From positions 2,949,527 through 3,013,526 of the forward strand of contig NW_006921541.1 in assembly GCF_000340215.1 (NCBI RefSeq): 64,000 bases of DNA. The letters are read 5' to 3'. The notes below the pieces were generated by a model, which saw only the letters and a program-made list of their open reading frames with translations, did no database searches and was not told where the DNA came from. The DNA is from Pseudocercospora fijiensis CIRAD86. Lineage: Eukaryota > Ascomycota > Dothideomycetes > Mycosphaerellales > Mycosphaerellaceae. Every line of letters begins with the position of its first letter. The first letter of the stretch is position 1. Made by a program: the position numbers and the translations under genes. This document shows positions 23,329 to 33,079 of the stretch, in pieces.

Positions 23329-24800
23329 CTTGTTTTGAGCCTCGTAGAACACTAAGAATAGCCTTTCTATGCCTTCTATTACTATTATTATACCGCCTCT
23401 TTATAAACCAGCCTCTTAATATGTGTTACTATAGCTTATTACTACCTAAACTCGCTATTCTTATCGCTACGAAAATAGCTACCGATATTTAGCGCGTTTA
23501 CGTCGACGTAATAGCGGAACGCGCGTCGCGTTCTCGAAAGGCGCCTTCGAAGGAGCTACTAGCGTATACGGAAGCGATTAAGCGGCGCGAGTCGCCTACT
23601 AAGAAGGGTAAGAAGAAGAAGGTAGTCGGTAGAAAGTAGAAGAAGATAGCGTAGTAGGAGAAGTTTAATAATATAACCGCTTTTAAGGCCGCGGCGTAGA
23701 AGGACTTCTAGGTTAATAATATCGCTACTGCTATAGAAGAAGGTAATAACGGCGAGGTTAATATAGCTAGTTAAGTTAAGGTTAGCGAGTTAACGCGCTT
23801 AGCTAGTAATAGCTCGCTATTACGAGGGCAGGAAGGAAGGCGCCTAGTTAGTAGTTAATAGATAAATAAGGAAGATATATCTACGCTATCTTACGACCCT
23901 CGCGAGGACCTCTAGTATAAGCAAACCTAGCGCCTTCTTACTAGCAATAACGAGCTAGCCTTCGAGAACTATAATTGTAATAGCGCTAGTACTTAGTACG
24001 CTAAAGATACGTATTATTAGGCTAATAAAGAAGCGTAGAAGAAGCAACTATATATCGGTAATTGTATATTAATCGTATCCGCCGCTAAAGTAGCGAAGGG
24101 TAACTAGTTTAAGCAGAGTTAGAAGAAAGGTAAGGTATCTACTATTCTTACCTCTACGGCTGTTTCTACGGTTGTTTCTAATTCTTCTATAGCGGACGAT
24201 TACAATAAGGCTCTCGACTACGCCGTAGAGCTAAACAACGATAGTAGAGACAAGATTAAGATTAATATCGAGTTTAAGACTACCGCTAAGGACGCTAGAG
24301 CTAGAGCTATTCTCAAAGTTAGCAAATTGAAGCTAAACGACTAGTAGGCTATCGATAGTCTTACTTTTATTACTAAGGAGCAGAAACGAGGCAACTATAC
24401 TACTAAGCTTCTTGCTAGTTATATATATACACTCCCTAGCTGCGAGAACTATAACAACTACTACTATAGACCTAAAGGACTACTAGATATTAAGCGCTAT
24501 TATTACTAGTTCTATAGTAAGGCTATAAAGCTATAGTTATACGCCCTTGCTATAAAGGAAGAGGGTGTAACGCTTCGGAAGCTACTATATAGTGTATTCG
24601 CTAAGATACAGGTATATAAGGAGAAATAGCAGTCTCGGAAGCCTTATAGTCTACTTACTACTATAAAGGAGCCCTTCTAATTATAGACTCTAGCAAGGTT
24701 ACGCTCTATGCTAGTATATTTAGCGCCGCCGGCTATTAACTATATTAAGCTCTTCGAGACTATATTTACCTTAATTAATTAGCAACTAGGCGCTCCTACC

Positions 24801-24851
24801 GCTTAGTAAGAAGCTTAGTAAGAAGCTTAGTAAGAAGCTTAGTAAGAAGCT
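24801..24851. repeat. 12 bp tandem repeat, about 4 copies
   Basis: Unit CTTAGTAAGAAG, in frame with the accessory ORF; codes for repeated Gln-Gln-Glu-Ala if TAG/TAA are RIP-changed CAG/CAA. Confidence 0.85.
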
Positions 24852-25160
24852 CGGCCTATATAATAACAAGACTCGCCTATTCTAAAGCAGGTTGCTTAGC
24901 AGCTTAATATACCGCTAAGAAGTCTACTTAGACAGTTCTTTATATAGGTAGCGATATAGTATAAATAGAAAGAGCCGGAAGACAAAGAATAGCTCTTAAA
25001 GATAGAAGCACACTTTATAACTAAACGATATAACTGTAACTAGTTATATTAACTTCCTTTAAGAGAGTAGAAGGAGCTTAGCTTCTTTAAAGGCGACCTA
25101 GGCACGTTACGTAACTGTCTAAAGCGCTTTTAGAAGGAAAAGCTTGCCGGGAGAGAGTAA

Positions 25161-25284
25161 GATAATAACGATATACGTAACGGAGCGACGGCTATTCTTA
25201 TTAGTTTAGGTTAGCTAGGCGTTTGCTTACAATCTTCGAATTTAATAGCTTGTTATTTGCTCCGTTACGTAGACCGCTATTATC
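25161..25284. repeat. Inverted repeat with about 26 bp arms
   Basis: Arms 25161-25186 and 25259-25284 share ACGTAACGGAGC and flanking GATAATA on opposite strands, with some mismatches. They lie near the end of the accessory ORF; possibly a hairpin or 3' end signal. Confidence 0.55.
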
Positions 25285-25489
25285 GTCGTTGCCTCGAGAG
25301 AGCTTTCCGGAAGTAAAAGCGTAGGAAGTATAGGGCTTAGTAGTACGCACTATTACATTATTAATTTTGCTACGCTAACACTATACTAGCTATATATATA
25401 AAAATCGCAGCGGAGCTTTAGATATATATTATCTTAATATCCTATAGATACTAAGACATATTATCGATATTATAGTAGCTAAATATAAA

Positions 25490-26560
25490 GCGACTAGAGA
25501 TTGCTAGTAAGCTCGGCTTTATCTTCTTTAAAGCCTTAAACGTTGTATCCGCTATGCTTAAATAAGCCTCTTATATTTATCTTTCTAACGTAGTCTAGAG
25601 CCTATATAAGGAAGTCTTAGAAGGACTCGAAGTCGGCTATAAGGTCTTTATTCTTCTTTAGCTATTTCTTTAGTAATACGAAGGTCTGTTTAATTAGGTT
25701 CAAATTAGGAGAGTATAGCGGTAAGTACTTAAGAGTATAGCTAGCTAACCGGATTATCGACTCGACCTTCTCGCTATAGTAGATTAAAGCGTTATCTATT
25801 ATAATAATTATACTTCTATTAAGAAGCGGCAGCACTTTATTCTTAATCTAGTCGTTAAAGGTAACCTAATTAACAGCGCCTTAGATACAGAGGGTGCAGG
25901 GCAAGTATCTATTAATTGTAAGCGCTAGAAGTACTAAGAATCGCTCTTGCCGTTACGTATACTAATAGTCGTAGCAATCAATCCCCTTCGGAGACTATCT
26001 AAACTTGCGGTATCTACTCTTCTTATTAGAAGCCGTCTTATCGATAAATACTAACTTGTCGATAGGCTATTTCTAGCTCCTAGTATACTAGGCGGCTCTT
26101 GCTATCGGATTGCGCTCCTTCGCGACCTTCCGAGAGGCCTTCCTTATCTATCTAATCCTATACAAACAACGCTATACTATAGCCGGATCTACTTTAATCT
26201 CGAAGCGATCGAATAGCGCTATATATATCTCTTTAAGGTACGCCTTAGGTCGCTTTAAGAGGTACTTAAGGAGGTAGATTTCTATCTCCTTCGTTATCTT
26301 CCTCTTACGACTCAGTTTAAACCGCTCCGATAGTAAGAACACCTTACTAAACTAATTATAACAGAACTTCTAGCGATATACGGTCGACTAGCTCGTACCT
26401 GTCTTTAATACAACGTCGATTATATCGTATCCGCTATCGAAGTATTCTTTAGCGCGTCGAGCGGTATAGGTAGGCAGAGCGGTAGGAAGGGCGCGGACGG
26501 CGTAGAAGAGCTAGAATAATACTAACAACAATACCTCGGACTGTATATTTAACGGCTATA
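25490..26560 (-). pseudogene. Mariner DDE transposase, RIP-broken
   Basis: Minus strand. It would cut the element ends and insert at TA. An N-terminal helix-turn-helix region (ITKEIEIYLLKYLLKRPKAY, FDRFEIKVDPAIVQRCLYRI) is followed by the catalytic domain: LVFIDKTAS (first Asp), IIIIDNALIYYSEKVE (second Asp), then YLPLYSPNLNLIKQTF. In that last motif the third acidic residue (Glu of N-P-I-E) reads Lys, a RIP-type change. The layout is the DDE superfamily endonuclease of fungal Tc1/mariner elements. Confidence 0.82.
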
Positions 26561-26643
26561 CTAACAACATAGATTTAGGGCTGTATTGCTAAAGAATAGG
26601 AAGAAATAGTCGATTTGCTAGCAAATTCGTAGTAGGATTTCCT

Positions 26644-26679
26644 AGGTCTTAGCATTCTCAACCTTCCTATAAAGCATAG
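26644..26679 (-). repeat. Mariner right terminal inverted repeat
   Basis: Partner of 23293-23328, ending in GCATAG before TA. Confidence 0.9.
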
Positions 26680-26741
26680 TACGGTAGACGTTGCCTACTA
26701 AGCGTAGGAGAAGGGCAGAACAGGACGACTATAATAGTAAA
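26680..26741 (+). pseudogene. Kinase 3' end, displaced by the mariner element
   Basis: With the transposon and one TA removed, the receiver helix ...GELLQRI continues in frame here. The next residues read R, a RIP stop (TAG, probably Gln), TLPTKRRRRAEQDDYNSK and TAA at about 26740. A short basic tail after the receiver is common in such kinases. Confidence 0.65.
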
Positions 26742-26812
26742 TAATTTTAGATCGTAAAGTTCCTAGGATAGAAAGAGAGGGTTTAGTACTATTAGAAAAG
26801 AAGCGATAGGCG
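26742..26812. other. Kinase downstream region
   Basis: Short 3' flank between the kinase stop and the microsatellite; nothing else seen. Confidence 0.4.
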
Positions 26813-26989
26813 CATAATAACAATAATAATAACAATAACAATAACAATAACAATAACAATAACAATAACAATAACAATAACAATAACAATAACAATAACA
26901 ATAACAATAACAATAACAATAACAATAACAATAACAATAACAATAACAATAACAATAACAATAACAATAACAATAACAATAACAATAAA
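26813..26989. repeat. (AATAAC)n microsatellite, about 29 copies
   Basis: Nearly uninterrupted hexanucleotide array of about 177 bp. The long poly-Leu ORF it creates on the minus strand is an artefact. Its CA dinucleotides are intact, so it has expanded or been repaired since RIP, or it escaped RIP. Confidence 0.95.
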
Positions 26990-26999
26990 ACAGTGTAGT

Positions 27000-27740
27000 C
27001 TACAATCAATTTAATCAATCTAGGACCCCCTAGATTGAATTAGATTGCTAGGACCCTTAGATTGAATTAGATTAAATTGCTTCCTAAGGTAGTAGATTGA
27101 ATTGAATTACAATCTAGCCTCTCTAGATTAGATTAATTAACTAGATTGCAATCTAAGTATATACCTTCGGCTCTAACCGAGGTTAATCTCTAATTAGTAC
27201 GGAGCTAGTTGCTATAGCTATTTATAATTTATTAACAACTCTTTTATATATATTTAGTATTCTGCTTTAGTTAAGTATATGCTTTTATAGCTACTAGCTG
27301 CTAGCATTAGCTAGCAGCTACCTTACTTTCTAGTAACTTTTAACTATAAATCAAGCTTTGTTAATATAATTTTAGCTAACAAAACAGCTAGTAATACCTT
27401 AGACTTTCTAGTATATACTAGTTAGTAGCTTTACTTCTTGCCTTTACTTCTAGTATATATAATAAAGCTTGTAATTGCTATAGCTATATATAGCCTAAGC
27501 TCCTAAGCTAGTAGTTAAAAAGAACTATTTCTTTAACTACTAACTTTCTCTTCTATATACTATAACTACTACTAGCAACTAGTAACTAGCAACTAGCAAC
27601 TAGCAACTACTACCTTCTAATACTAATCTAATACTAATCCAGCCTTAGTCTAATATACCTAATACTAGTAGTAGTACCTTCTCTACTAGTAATAGGCTCC
27701 TTACTACCTACCCTCCTCTACTAACTTAGACTTAGTAAGA
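27000..27740. other. AT-rich stretch with short TAGATTGAAT repeats
   Basis: 27005-27160 holds several copies of TAGATTGAATT and its complement, including the palindrome CAATCTAGGACCCCCTAGATTG-like hairpin at 27016-27037. From about 27220 to 28040 there is almost no CG, unlike neighbouring RIP sequence. Simple AGCAACT repeats occur at 27570-27607. No gene before about 27740. Confidence 0.45.
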
Positions 27741-28900
27741 AAGAAAGAGCAAGGCAGAAAGAGCAAGATAGCAATAGTCCTCTTAACTAGATTAGGAGGT
27801 AGTACTAGTAGCTAAGATCCTAGGAGACCTAATATAACTTAAAACAAGGGTCCTATATATACTAAGTAGGCTAAGATTGCTAGGGCAATTAAGTTAGCTA
27901 ACCTCTACTTTAATAAGAATAATAGAAAGGGTATAATTAGCTTTAAGATTATATAGAAGAAGAGCAACCTACTAAAGGAAGGAGAGATAACTTATAATAA
28001 GTTTAATACCTTAATTAAGGTACTATATCTGCTCCTAACCTTTTAGCGCTGCCTATAGAATATTAATATATATAGAAATCCTTACTCTATTTTAGAGGAG
28101 TAGAGCGCTAAGACTCTAATATTTAGCGCTTTCAAATTAATCGTAGTATCTTAGAAGTTCTTAATAGAGCACAGTTTAGTATTAATTTGTATAGAAGCAA
28201 CTACTACCTCCTAACTATTATAGCTACTCTTAGCTTCGGTGCTATCTACTAGGAGGGTAATAATACTTGCGAGAACTACTAGAAGATTAGGACTAATTGG
28301 CTATATAAGGGCCTATTTAATAGCTATATTACTATATATTTAGGAGAGGGCAAGGACTATGCTTTTAGTAGTACCTATACTAACTATACCTATAGTAATT
28401 ATTAGAAGACATATAGCTTTAACGATAGGTCTAATCCTCTTAAGAGAACCCTATATAAGATAGAGCTAGCTAAGGAGTTAACTAAATATAAGTCTATTAT
28501 AGATCTAACTCTAAACCTCTATTAGATATAGACTTAATCCAATTAGGAAGGCAGTTAAGGCTTAGTACTAAACATATAAGTTGTACTCTTAGTTTAATAT
28601 ACCTATTTAACCTAAATAAGGATTATCGTTCTTAGCTAGCCCGTTTAACTATTGCTCTCCGCTTTACTAAGCGTTAGGTAAAGGAGTAGAAGGAATCTTA
28701 GGACGAGGAGAATAATTCTAATATAACTAGTAATTAAGCTAGGTTAGGAGTTAGGAGTTAATAGGCTACTTAGTAGGATAGAGTTTCTTAAGGCAGCTAG
28801 ATATAGGATTTCTTTTGTTGCTATAGGAGTTTTAGCTTATTTAATTTAACTAAGCAAGGGCTATTAAGAGCTAATATACTCTTACTATAAGCAAAAGTTT
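27740..28900 (+). pseudogene. Decayed cysteine-rich ORF related to the Copia antisense ORF
   Basis: Plus strand, approximate limits. Before the cluster the frame reads basic and polar. The cluster at about 28.24-28.42 kb reads QEGNNTCENY (first residue a TAG), LYKGLFNSYITIYLGEGKDY, then AFSSTYTNYTYSNY. Tyr again stands where C-x-x-C, G-x-x-C and C-T-N-C would fit. The order (Gly-rich C-x-x-C, GKD, then C-T-N-C) parallels 15.85-16.0 kb. A charged helix (LYKIELAKELTKYKSIIDLT) follows. The family is probably a small ascomycete cysteine-rich domain (DUF3716-like), inferred by spacing only. Function unknown. Confidence 0.45.
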
Positions 28901-29400
28901 TAGAGTTTGGTTTAGCTTCTAGGGTTTAATAACTTTGCTATAGGGCTAAAGGGCTAACTATACTACTACGATATATTTAATAAGTATTTAGAGCCTTAGA
29001 TTAGAAAGAGCAGTAGCAGCTTTCTAGCTGCTAGCTTTGCTTAAGTATACCTTGTAACTAACTAGCTTAGGCGGAGGGAACTAGTATAAAACATAATATA
29101 CTTATTAAAAATATAGCAGCTATTATACTAAACTTCTTTCTTATACTCCTATCTCTTCTTTAGAACAAAATTCGCCTTACTAACAAGTATGTTTTATAGC
29201 TGAAGATGCTCTATAATCTAAAGCAGTTAATAACTACTATCCTAAAAAGTAGTATTTTCAGAAAATAATAAATTCAGTAATTTAATAATCTTGCTTTCTA
29301 TATCTTAGCTTAGTAGCTTATTTTTAAGAGGCAATTCCCTTTTACCTAGATAAATATCCCTACTAAGTATTAGGTCCTAAAATGCAAATTAGTAACATTA
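28901..29400. other. RIP/AT-rich sequence, no gene recognised
   Basis: Tail of the previous ORF region up to the gypsy-3 LTR; the five bases before the LTR are CATTA. Confidence 0.4.
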
Positions 29401-29596
29401 TATAAGAAGGGTATATTAGCAGGTAGATAGGGTAGTAGTAGGTACTAGTAGTATTCGATAAGGAACTAGGAGGAGAGGGAGGAAGGCAGGCAAGTTGGCC
29501 TATTGCTAAGTGCTAAGCCCTGCCTAAGGCACTGAGACCCTAGCTTCGCTCGGCCTAATCACATACCAATTACGTATAGCCTCTTTAGCCCTAACA
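29401..29596 (-). repeat. gypsy-3 LTR (196 bp)
   Basis: Starts TATAAGAAGGG and ends GCCCTAACA, the reverse complement of the LTRs at 38527 and 45491. Its CA terminus is unmutated. Confidence 0.92.
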
Positions 29597-30359
29597 TACG
29601 CTTCCCTTCTAAAGGCCGCGCCCTCGTAGCCTGTCTATATTCCAATCTCGACCTCTATTGCTACTAACTTAGCAGGTCTAATAAGCCGCTTAGTTCGCGC
29701 TAAATTAAACGTATAACTACCTAATTATATAACTATATCAAACCTTACTTCTAATACAATATCTAACTCTAACTGTACTATCCTTGTATATAATAAAGTG
29801 ATATATAACTACGAGAATTAAGGACTATCGACTAATTACAATACGAGCGCGCCTTCCCTACTATAATAGGTAGGCGTACGAGGTATTATAGCACTACCTC
29901 CGTTCTAAGTAATGTCGTTCCGAGTTCTTTGCGTCTACTCTAAAAGACCTAGCTATGTCCGCTTCCGAGGGTTGTCCGCTCCCGAGGGTTTGTTCTTATT
30001 ATTACGAGGGCTATTATTGTTCGTAGTTTCGCTAGCCCTAATTAGTTAGGTTTAGCAGCCTTTAATTGTTAATCTTATCTTATCTTTTTAGAAAAAACAT
30101 AGCTCGTCTAGTTTCTATAGGTAAAGGCTATTATAAGTGTAGTAGTTAAGGTTCGCCTCGCTTAAAGGATTAGAAAGATCGAGGAGTAACCTATTGTCCG
30201 CAAGATCGACCCCGGCTAGCTTAGCTCTATAGTTTTGCCCTTAGTTAGTTAGTCTATTAAGCTACTCAATCTTTTTGAGCCTCAATATTTTAACTTAGCC
30301 TTAAAGTTTTAATCAAACCTTTAATATAGCTATTCTTTTGATTTAATTAGTATAGTGCG
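29401..30359 (-). mobile_element. gypsy-3, 3' end (inverted copy of the chromodomain Gypsy), part 1
   Basis: Reverse-complement match to the 3' end of the element at 38527-45686: a 196 bp LTR (29401-29596) and then about 760 bp of its non-coding 3' region, ending where the hAT element begins. The copy continues on the far side of the hAT at 63867, so one old Gypsy copy was split by the hAT insertion. Its last 8 bp (30352-30359, ATAGTGCG) is the left hAT target copy. Confidence 0.88.
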
Positions 30360-30480
30360 TAGACCCCGCAGTAGTTCGGGTTGGTTTGGTTTAGTTTACT
30401 AAGCCGAAACTCTAGTTTGGTTTAGGTTGGTTTGCTAAGCAACTATATAAGTAGCTGGTTCGAACTATATAATTTATCGG
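30360..30480 (+). repeat. hAT left terminal region
   Basis: 20 bp terminal repeat followed by GGTTTGGTTTAG-type runs (GGTTTGG repeated), as in many hAT ends. The right end holds a similar AAACTAAACC-type stretch. Confidence 0.8.
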
Positions 30481-31590
30481 TTTTTAAGAAGTGTACGAAT
30501 GTATACGTAGCTTTAAGCAAGCCCTTTGTAAGACTTAGTAGTGTAGCCGGTAGCGTGGCCGGCATTTTTAGTCCTTAGTACTTATAGAATTTTCGAATCC
30601 TACTTAGGCTACGTGGTTGTATAAAGGTACTTATATAACCTTAAATCTATAGACAATTAGCTAAGGGCACTAACTAATTAAAAGTATACACACATATACA
30701 CAAGGCATTATAGTTTAGTTCGGAAACTGCACTCCTTAGGTATGAATTTCATCCTTTCGTTTACGGTTCAATTCCCTAACTGCTTAGCAGAATGTCTTTA
30801 TCTAGATCTAGGTAGAACTTATCGATTTCCGTCGAAGCTCTCCGTAAGAAGTTTATATACTTTCCTACTAAACTATACTCTAGTATTAAGTGCTAGGATA
30901 GCTCCTCCCTCGACATCGGCACTATATACGAAACAGCTATAAGGCAGCTCTATAGGGCGTTCTACTAGTTACTCGCTATACTACGGCCGAATGCTAGTTC
31001 GTTCCTTAGAACTCTAGGTTATTTAGTAGATATTAAGGATAGGGTAGGCAGTAACTTCGTATTGTATAAGGAAGTAGAGGCTACTATAGAGGAGTCCTTT
31101 AACCTATAGAAGATAGTAAAAGATATAGAGGCAGCTATAGGTCTAGGTACCTAGTTGAATTTCTAGTAGGTAGAGTATAAGGATATTTAGTAGGAGTATT
31201 AGGTAGAGTTGCGAAAGCAGGTATATAATATAGTCTAGAGAATAGGGATAATACCTATAACTATAAGTATTAGGTTCTTTAATCTTCTTCCTTTTTTCCT
31301 TGTTTTCTTTTTCTAAAAATCCAAACTAATACAAATTAACTAGAATGTCTATCTTCTTTTAGTTCTTTGTAAGACCTAGCAGCGTAGCCGGTAGCGTAGC
31401 CGGTAGCGTAGCCGGCCTTTTAACTCCTTAGTACTAACGGGATTTTCGAAGACTTCTATTCCGTACGGCTAATAAAGCATACTATACTATATATATATAC
31501 TTAGAGAGTATTTAGAGCGCGGTATATAGCGCCGTATAACCGCGGCTTATTTCGTATATAGAAAAGCTTATAGACGATACTACGAACATC
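30481..31590. other. hAT left arm, unidentified ORFs
   Basis: Two related 80 bp segments, 30517-30600 and 31364-31452, share TTTGTAAGAC, CCGGTAGCG, a CCTTAGTACT block and TTTTCGAA. Each has GTAAGA and a CCGGC repeat, so they may be introns of a plus-strand gene. Between them (about 30.98-31.27 kb) a plus frame reads SNFVLYKEVEATIEESFNL and VEYKDI. I cannot name it. The ORF from 30742 to 30942 is open by chance or is a short exon. Confidence 0.4.
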
Positions 31591-31958
31591 CTTCCTACTA
31601 GAACATCTATCCTACCTAGCACTATCTCGAATATAGACATTCTAGCCTTTTAGAATCTAATCGAGTGCTTTAAAATCCTTATCTATAATCGTTATACGCT
31701 TCGCGTAGATAGCTATAAGGTTAACCGCTAAAATAGTATTAGTATAGTCCGAAAAGAGGTAGGAGAGAAATATATATTCGAAGATACGAACTAGGTAGGC
31801 TTCTATAGCCTCTTAAAGGGCGTCTATCGCGGAGGCTTAGAAGCGAAGGTCTATTCTATAAACCTAAGCAATTTCGCGAACAAGTCGTCGGAAAGGAGCT
31901 TTACGGATTAGGAGCTTAGAACTCTTCTAATATTACCGAATCTAACGGAGGGCTACGG

Positions 31959-32061
31959 CTAAAGAAGGATTAGTAAAAAGATAGTAAGAATGCCGGCTAC
32001 GCTACCGGCTACGCTGCCGGCTACGCTACCGGCTACGCTACCGGCTATAAATAGGACTTAC
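31959..32061 (-). other. H3-1 intron 1 containing a 12 bp minisatellite
   Basis: Minus-strand donor GTAAGT at 32061, branch TTTACTAATCC, acceptor CTTTAG at 31959. Splicing joins RLG to TVALR exactly as in canonical H3. Most of the intron is the CCGGCTACGCTA array. Confidence 0.8.
31992..32048. repeat. CCGGCTACGCTA minisatellite (12 bp x about 4.5)
   Basis: Near-perfect tandem copies within the H3-1 intron. Same family as 31385-31417, 60836-60955 and 62881-62935. Confidence 0.92.
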
Positions 32062-32344
32062 TTCCTAGGCGCTATCGACGCTTCGTACGATTGCTACTAG
32101 TAGTAGAAGCGCTAGTTGTCGTCTTACGTAGAGCCTTGCCCGCCGTTGTCTTACGCGGAGCCTTACTCGCGACGCCCTTTCTAGTACCGGAGCTAGCGGT
32201 AGTAGTAGCAGCCCTCTTACGTTAATATACTATACTCGTTCTATTATTTCCGGTCTTATTACGACCCGTAGAAGTAGTAGGTCCCTTCTTACGAGGCGTC
32301 GTAACTTAGTTAAGTAGACTCGGTATTATAAAAGTCGTCGAATT

Positions 32345-32412
32345 AAGGAAAAAAGTGCGTTACGAAGGTATACGAAGGCGCGCGCTATTAGACCGCTATA
32401 CTAGTACGCCCG
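32345..32412 (-). other. tRNA-like remnant with A-box and T-run
   Basis: Minus strand: TAGTATAGCGG fits the RNA polymerase III A-box TRGYNNARNNG, and TTTTTT follows about 50 nt later. No B-box, and too short for a tRNA. It sits directly next to the 145 bp direct repeat, as does the unit at 36224-36296. Confidence 0.35.
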
Positions 32413-32543
32413 TTTACTAGCGTCTTACGCCGCGACAAAAGATCGGAAGTATCCGCGCTTAATAAGCACAGATCTCGGGCGCACTTATAGGCTAGAAGTC
32501 ACGTGAGTCTTGGCGCCAAGCCTCAGCCTGCACCTCTAGACTC
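32399..32543. repeat. 145 bp direct repeat, left copy
   Basis: CGCCCGTTTACTAGCG ... CTCTGACACGCGC. The right copy is 36289-36433. The pair brackets the GC-rich island, the tRNA-like unit and the MULE inserted between them. Confidence 0.88.
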
Positions 32544-32881
32544 TGACACGCGCTTCCCTCTTCTTAGCTGCGGCCCCCGCAGCCTATAACGTTATACCCC
32601 GCACCCGAACATGCAGCCGGGCAACGTCTTCTTGGCATACCCCGCACCCGAACATGCAGCTAGGCAACGCCTTGGCATACCCCACACTCGAGGCAGCCAA
32701 TCAAACAACTGTCGCAATCTAGTGTAGCGACGTTTTTCAACTGCCTATAAGTCGACCCCTCTAAGGCAGGTGCGCCTGCAGCAGAGTCGCGCGCCTGAGG
32801 CAATTAGGCGCCTCCGAAGCCGCGTCTACCGAGGATCAGCCTAGTCGGCCAATGAGCGTGCGCCGACTCGCCGAGAATCGA
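32544..32881. other. GC-rich island with little RIP
   Basis: CA and TG are common here, unlike its surroundings. It includes three tandem copies (the last partial) of about 40-44 bp starting TACCCCGCACCCGAACATGC at 32594, 32638 and 32678. No ORF recognised. Read on the minus strand it is the segment downstream of the tRNA-like unit before the MULE split them. It may be the body of a SINE-like element or a recent insertion. Confidence 0.5.
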
Positions 32882-33079
32882 GGCAAAAGCTAGTTAGCAA
32901 TTCCCTCTTTACTATTTGGCAATTCCCTCTTCTTAATACAGACAAGAGTGCGCACGGACGATTTATAGTATACTTCTACCCCTTTATACTCGATTAGGTA
33001 ACCAAGCAAGGGCATATAGGAACCCTTCTATACTAGTAACGCTAAGGGCTAAGAATAAGGCATTTCCGGAGGCTATCGG

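Larger units (their letters stand above)
23480..25430 (+). pseudogene. Accessory ORF of the mariner element, unknown function
   Basis: Coherent plus-strand frame of about 640 codons, read through RIP stops. The N-terminal part is basic (AIKRRESPTKKGKKKKVVGR). The middle reads DYAVELNNDSRDKIKINIEF. A cluster near 24.43-24.53 kb, SCENYNNYYYRPKGLLDIKR then YYY and FYSKAIKL, has Tyr where a C-x-x-C-type zinc site would be if restored. A 12 bp repeat coding Gln-Gln-Glu-Ala units sits at 24.80 kb. It is convergent with the transposase. I do not recognise it; it may be a DNA-binding accessory protein or a captured host gene. Confidence 0.5.
23293..26679 (-). mobile_element. Tc1/mariner-type DNA transposon in the 3' end of the kinase gene
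   Basis: 3387 bp bounded by inverted repeats of about 36 bp. The left end begins CTGTGCTTTGCAGGAAGG; the right end read on the minus strand begins CTATGCTTTATAGGAAGG and both continue TTGAGAATGCTAAGACCT. A TA dinucleotide flanks each side (23291-23292, 26680-26681), the expected target duplication. The minus strand encodes a DDE transposase; the plus strand carries a second, unrecognised ORF. The length is about twice that of a minimal mariner. RIP-mutated. Confidence 0.92.
31612..32326 (-). pseudogene. Histone H3-like gene 1 (two introns) inside the hAT element
   Basis: Minus strand, from an ATA (probably ex-ATG) at 32326 to TAG at 31612; about 186 codons after removing introns. The N-terminal tail is basic and H3-like: TTPRKKGPTTSTGRNKTG, later SKAPRKTTAGKALRKT. 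After intron 1 (31959-32061) the histone fold reads TVALR, then ELLIRK-like KLLIRKAPFRRLVREIA, DLRF, ASAIDAL, EAIEAYLVRIF. After intron 2 (about 31728-31779) it reads NLIAIYAKRITIIDKDFKAL. These align in order with H3 alpha-N, alpha-1, loop 1, alpha-2 and alpha-3. The tail is longer than canonical H3 and the C-terminus diverges. It has RIP stops in place of Gln, Arg or Trp, so it is not functional now. Loop 1 has canonical H3 length, not the CENP-A insertion. Confidence 0.85.

Noticed and set aside
26698..27018. Minus-strand ORF with a long poly-leucine run
   Set aside because: Produced by the (AATAAC)n microsatellite; no gene.
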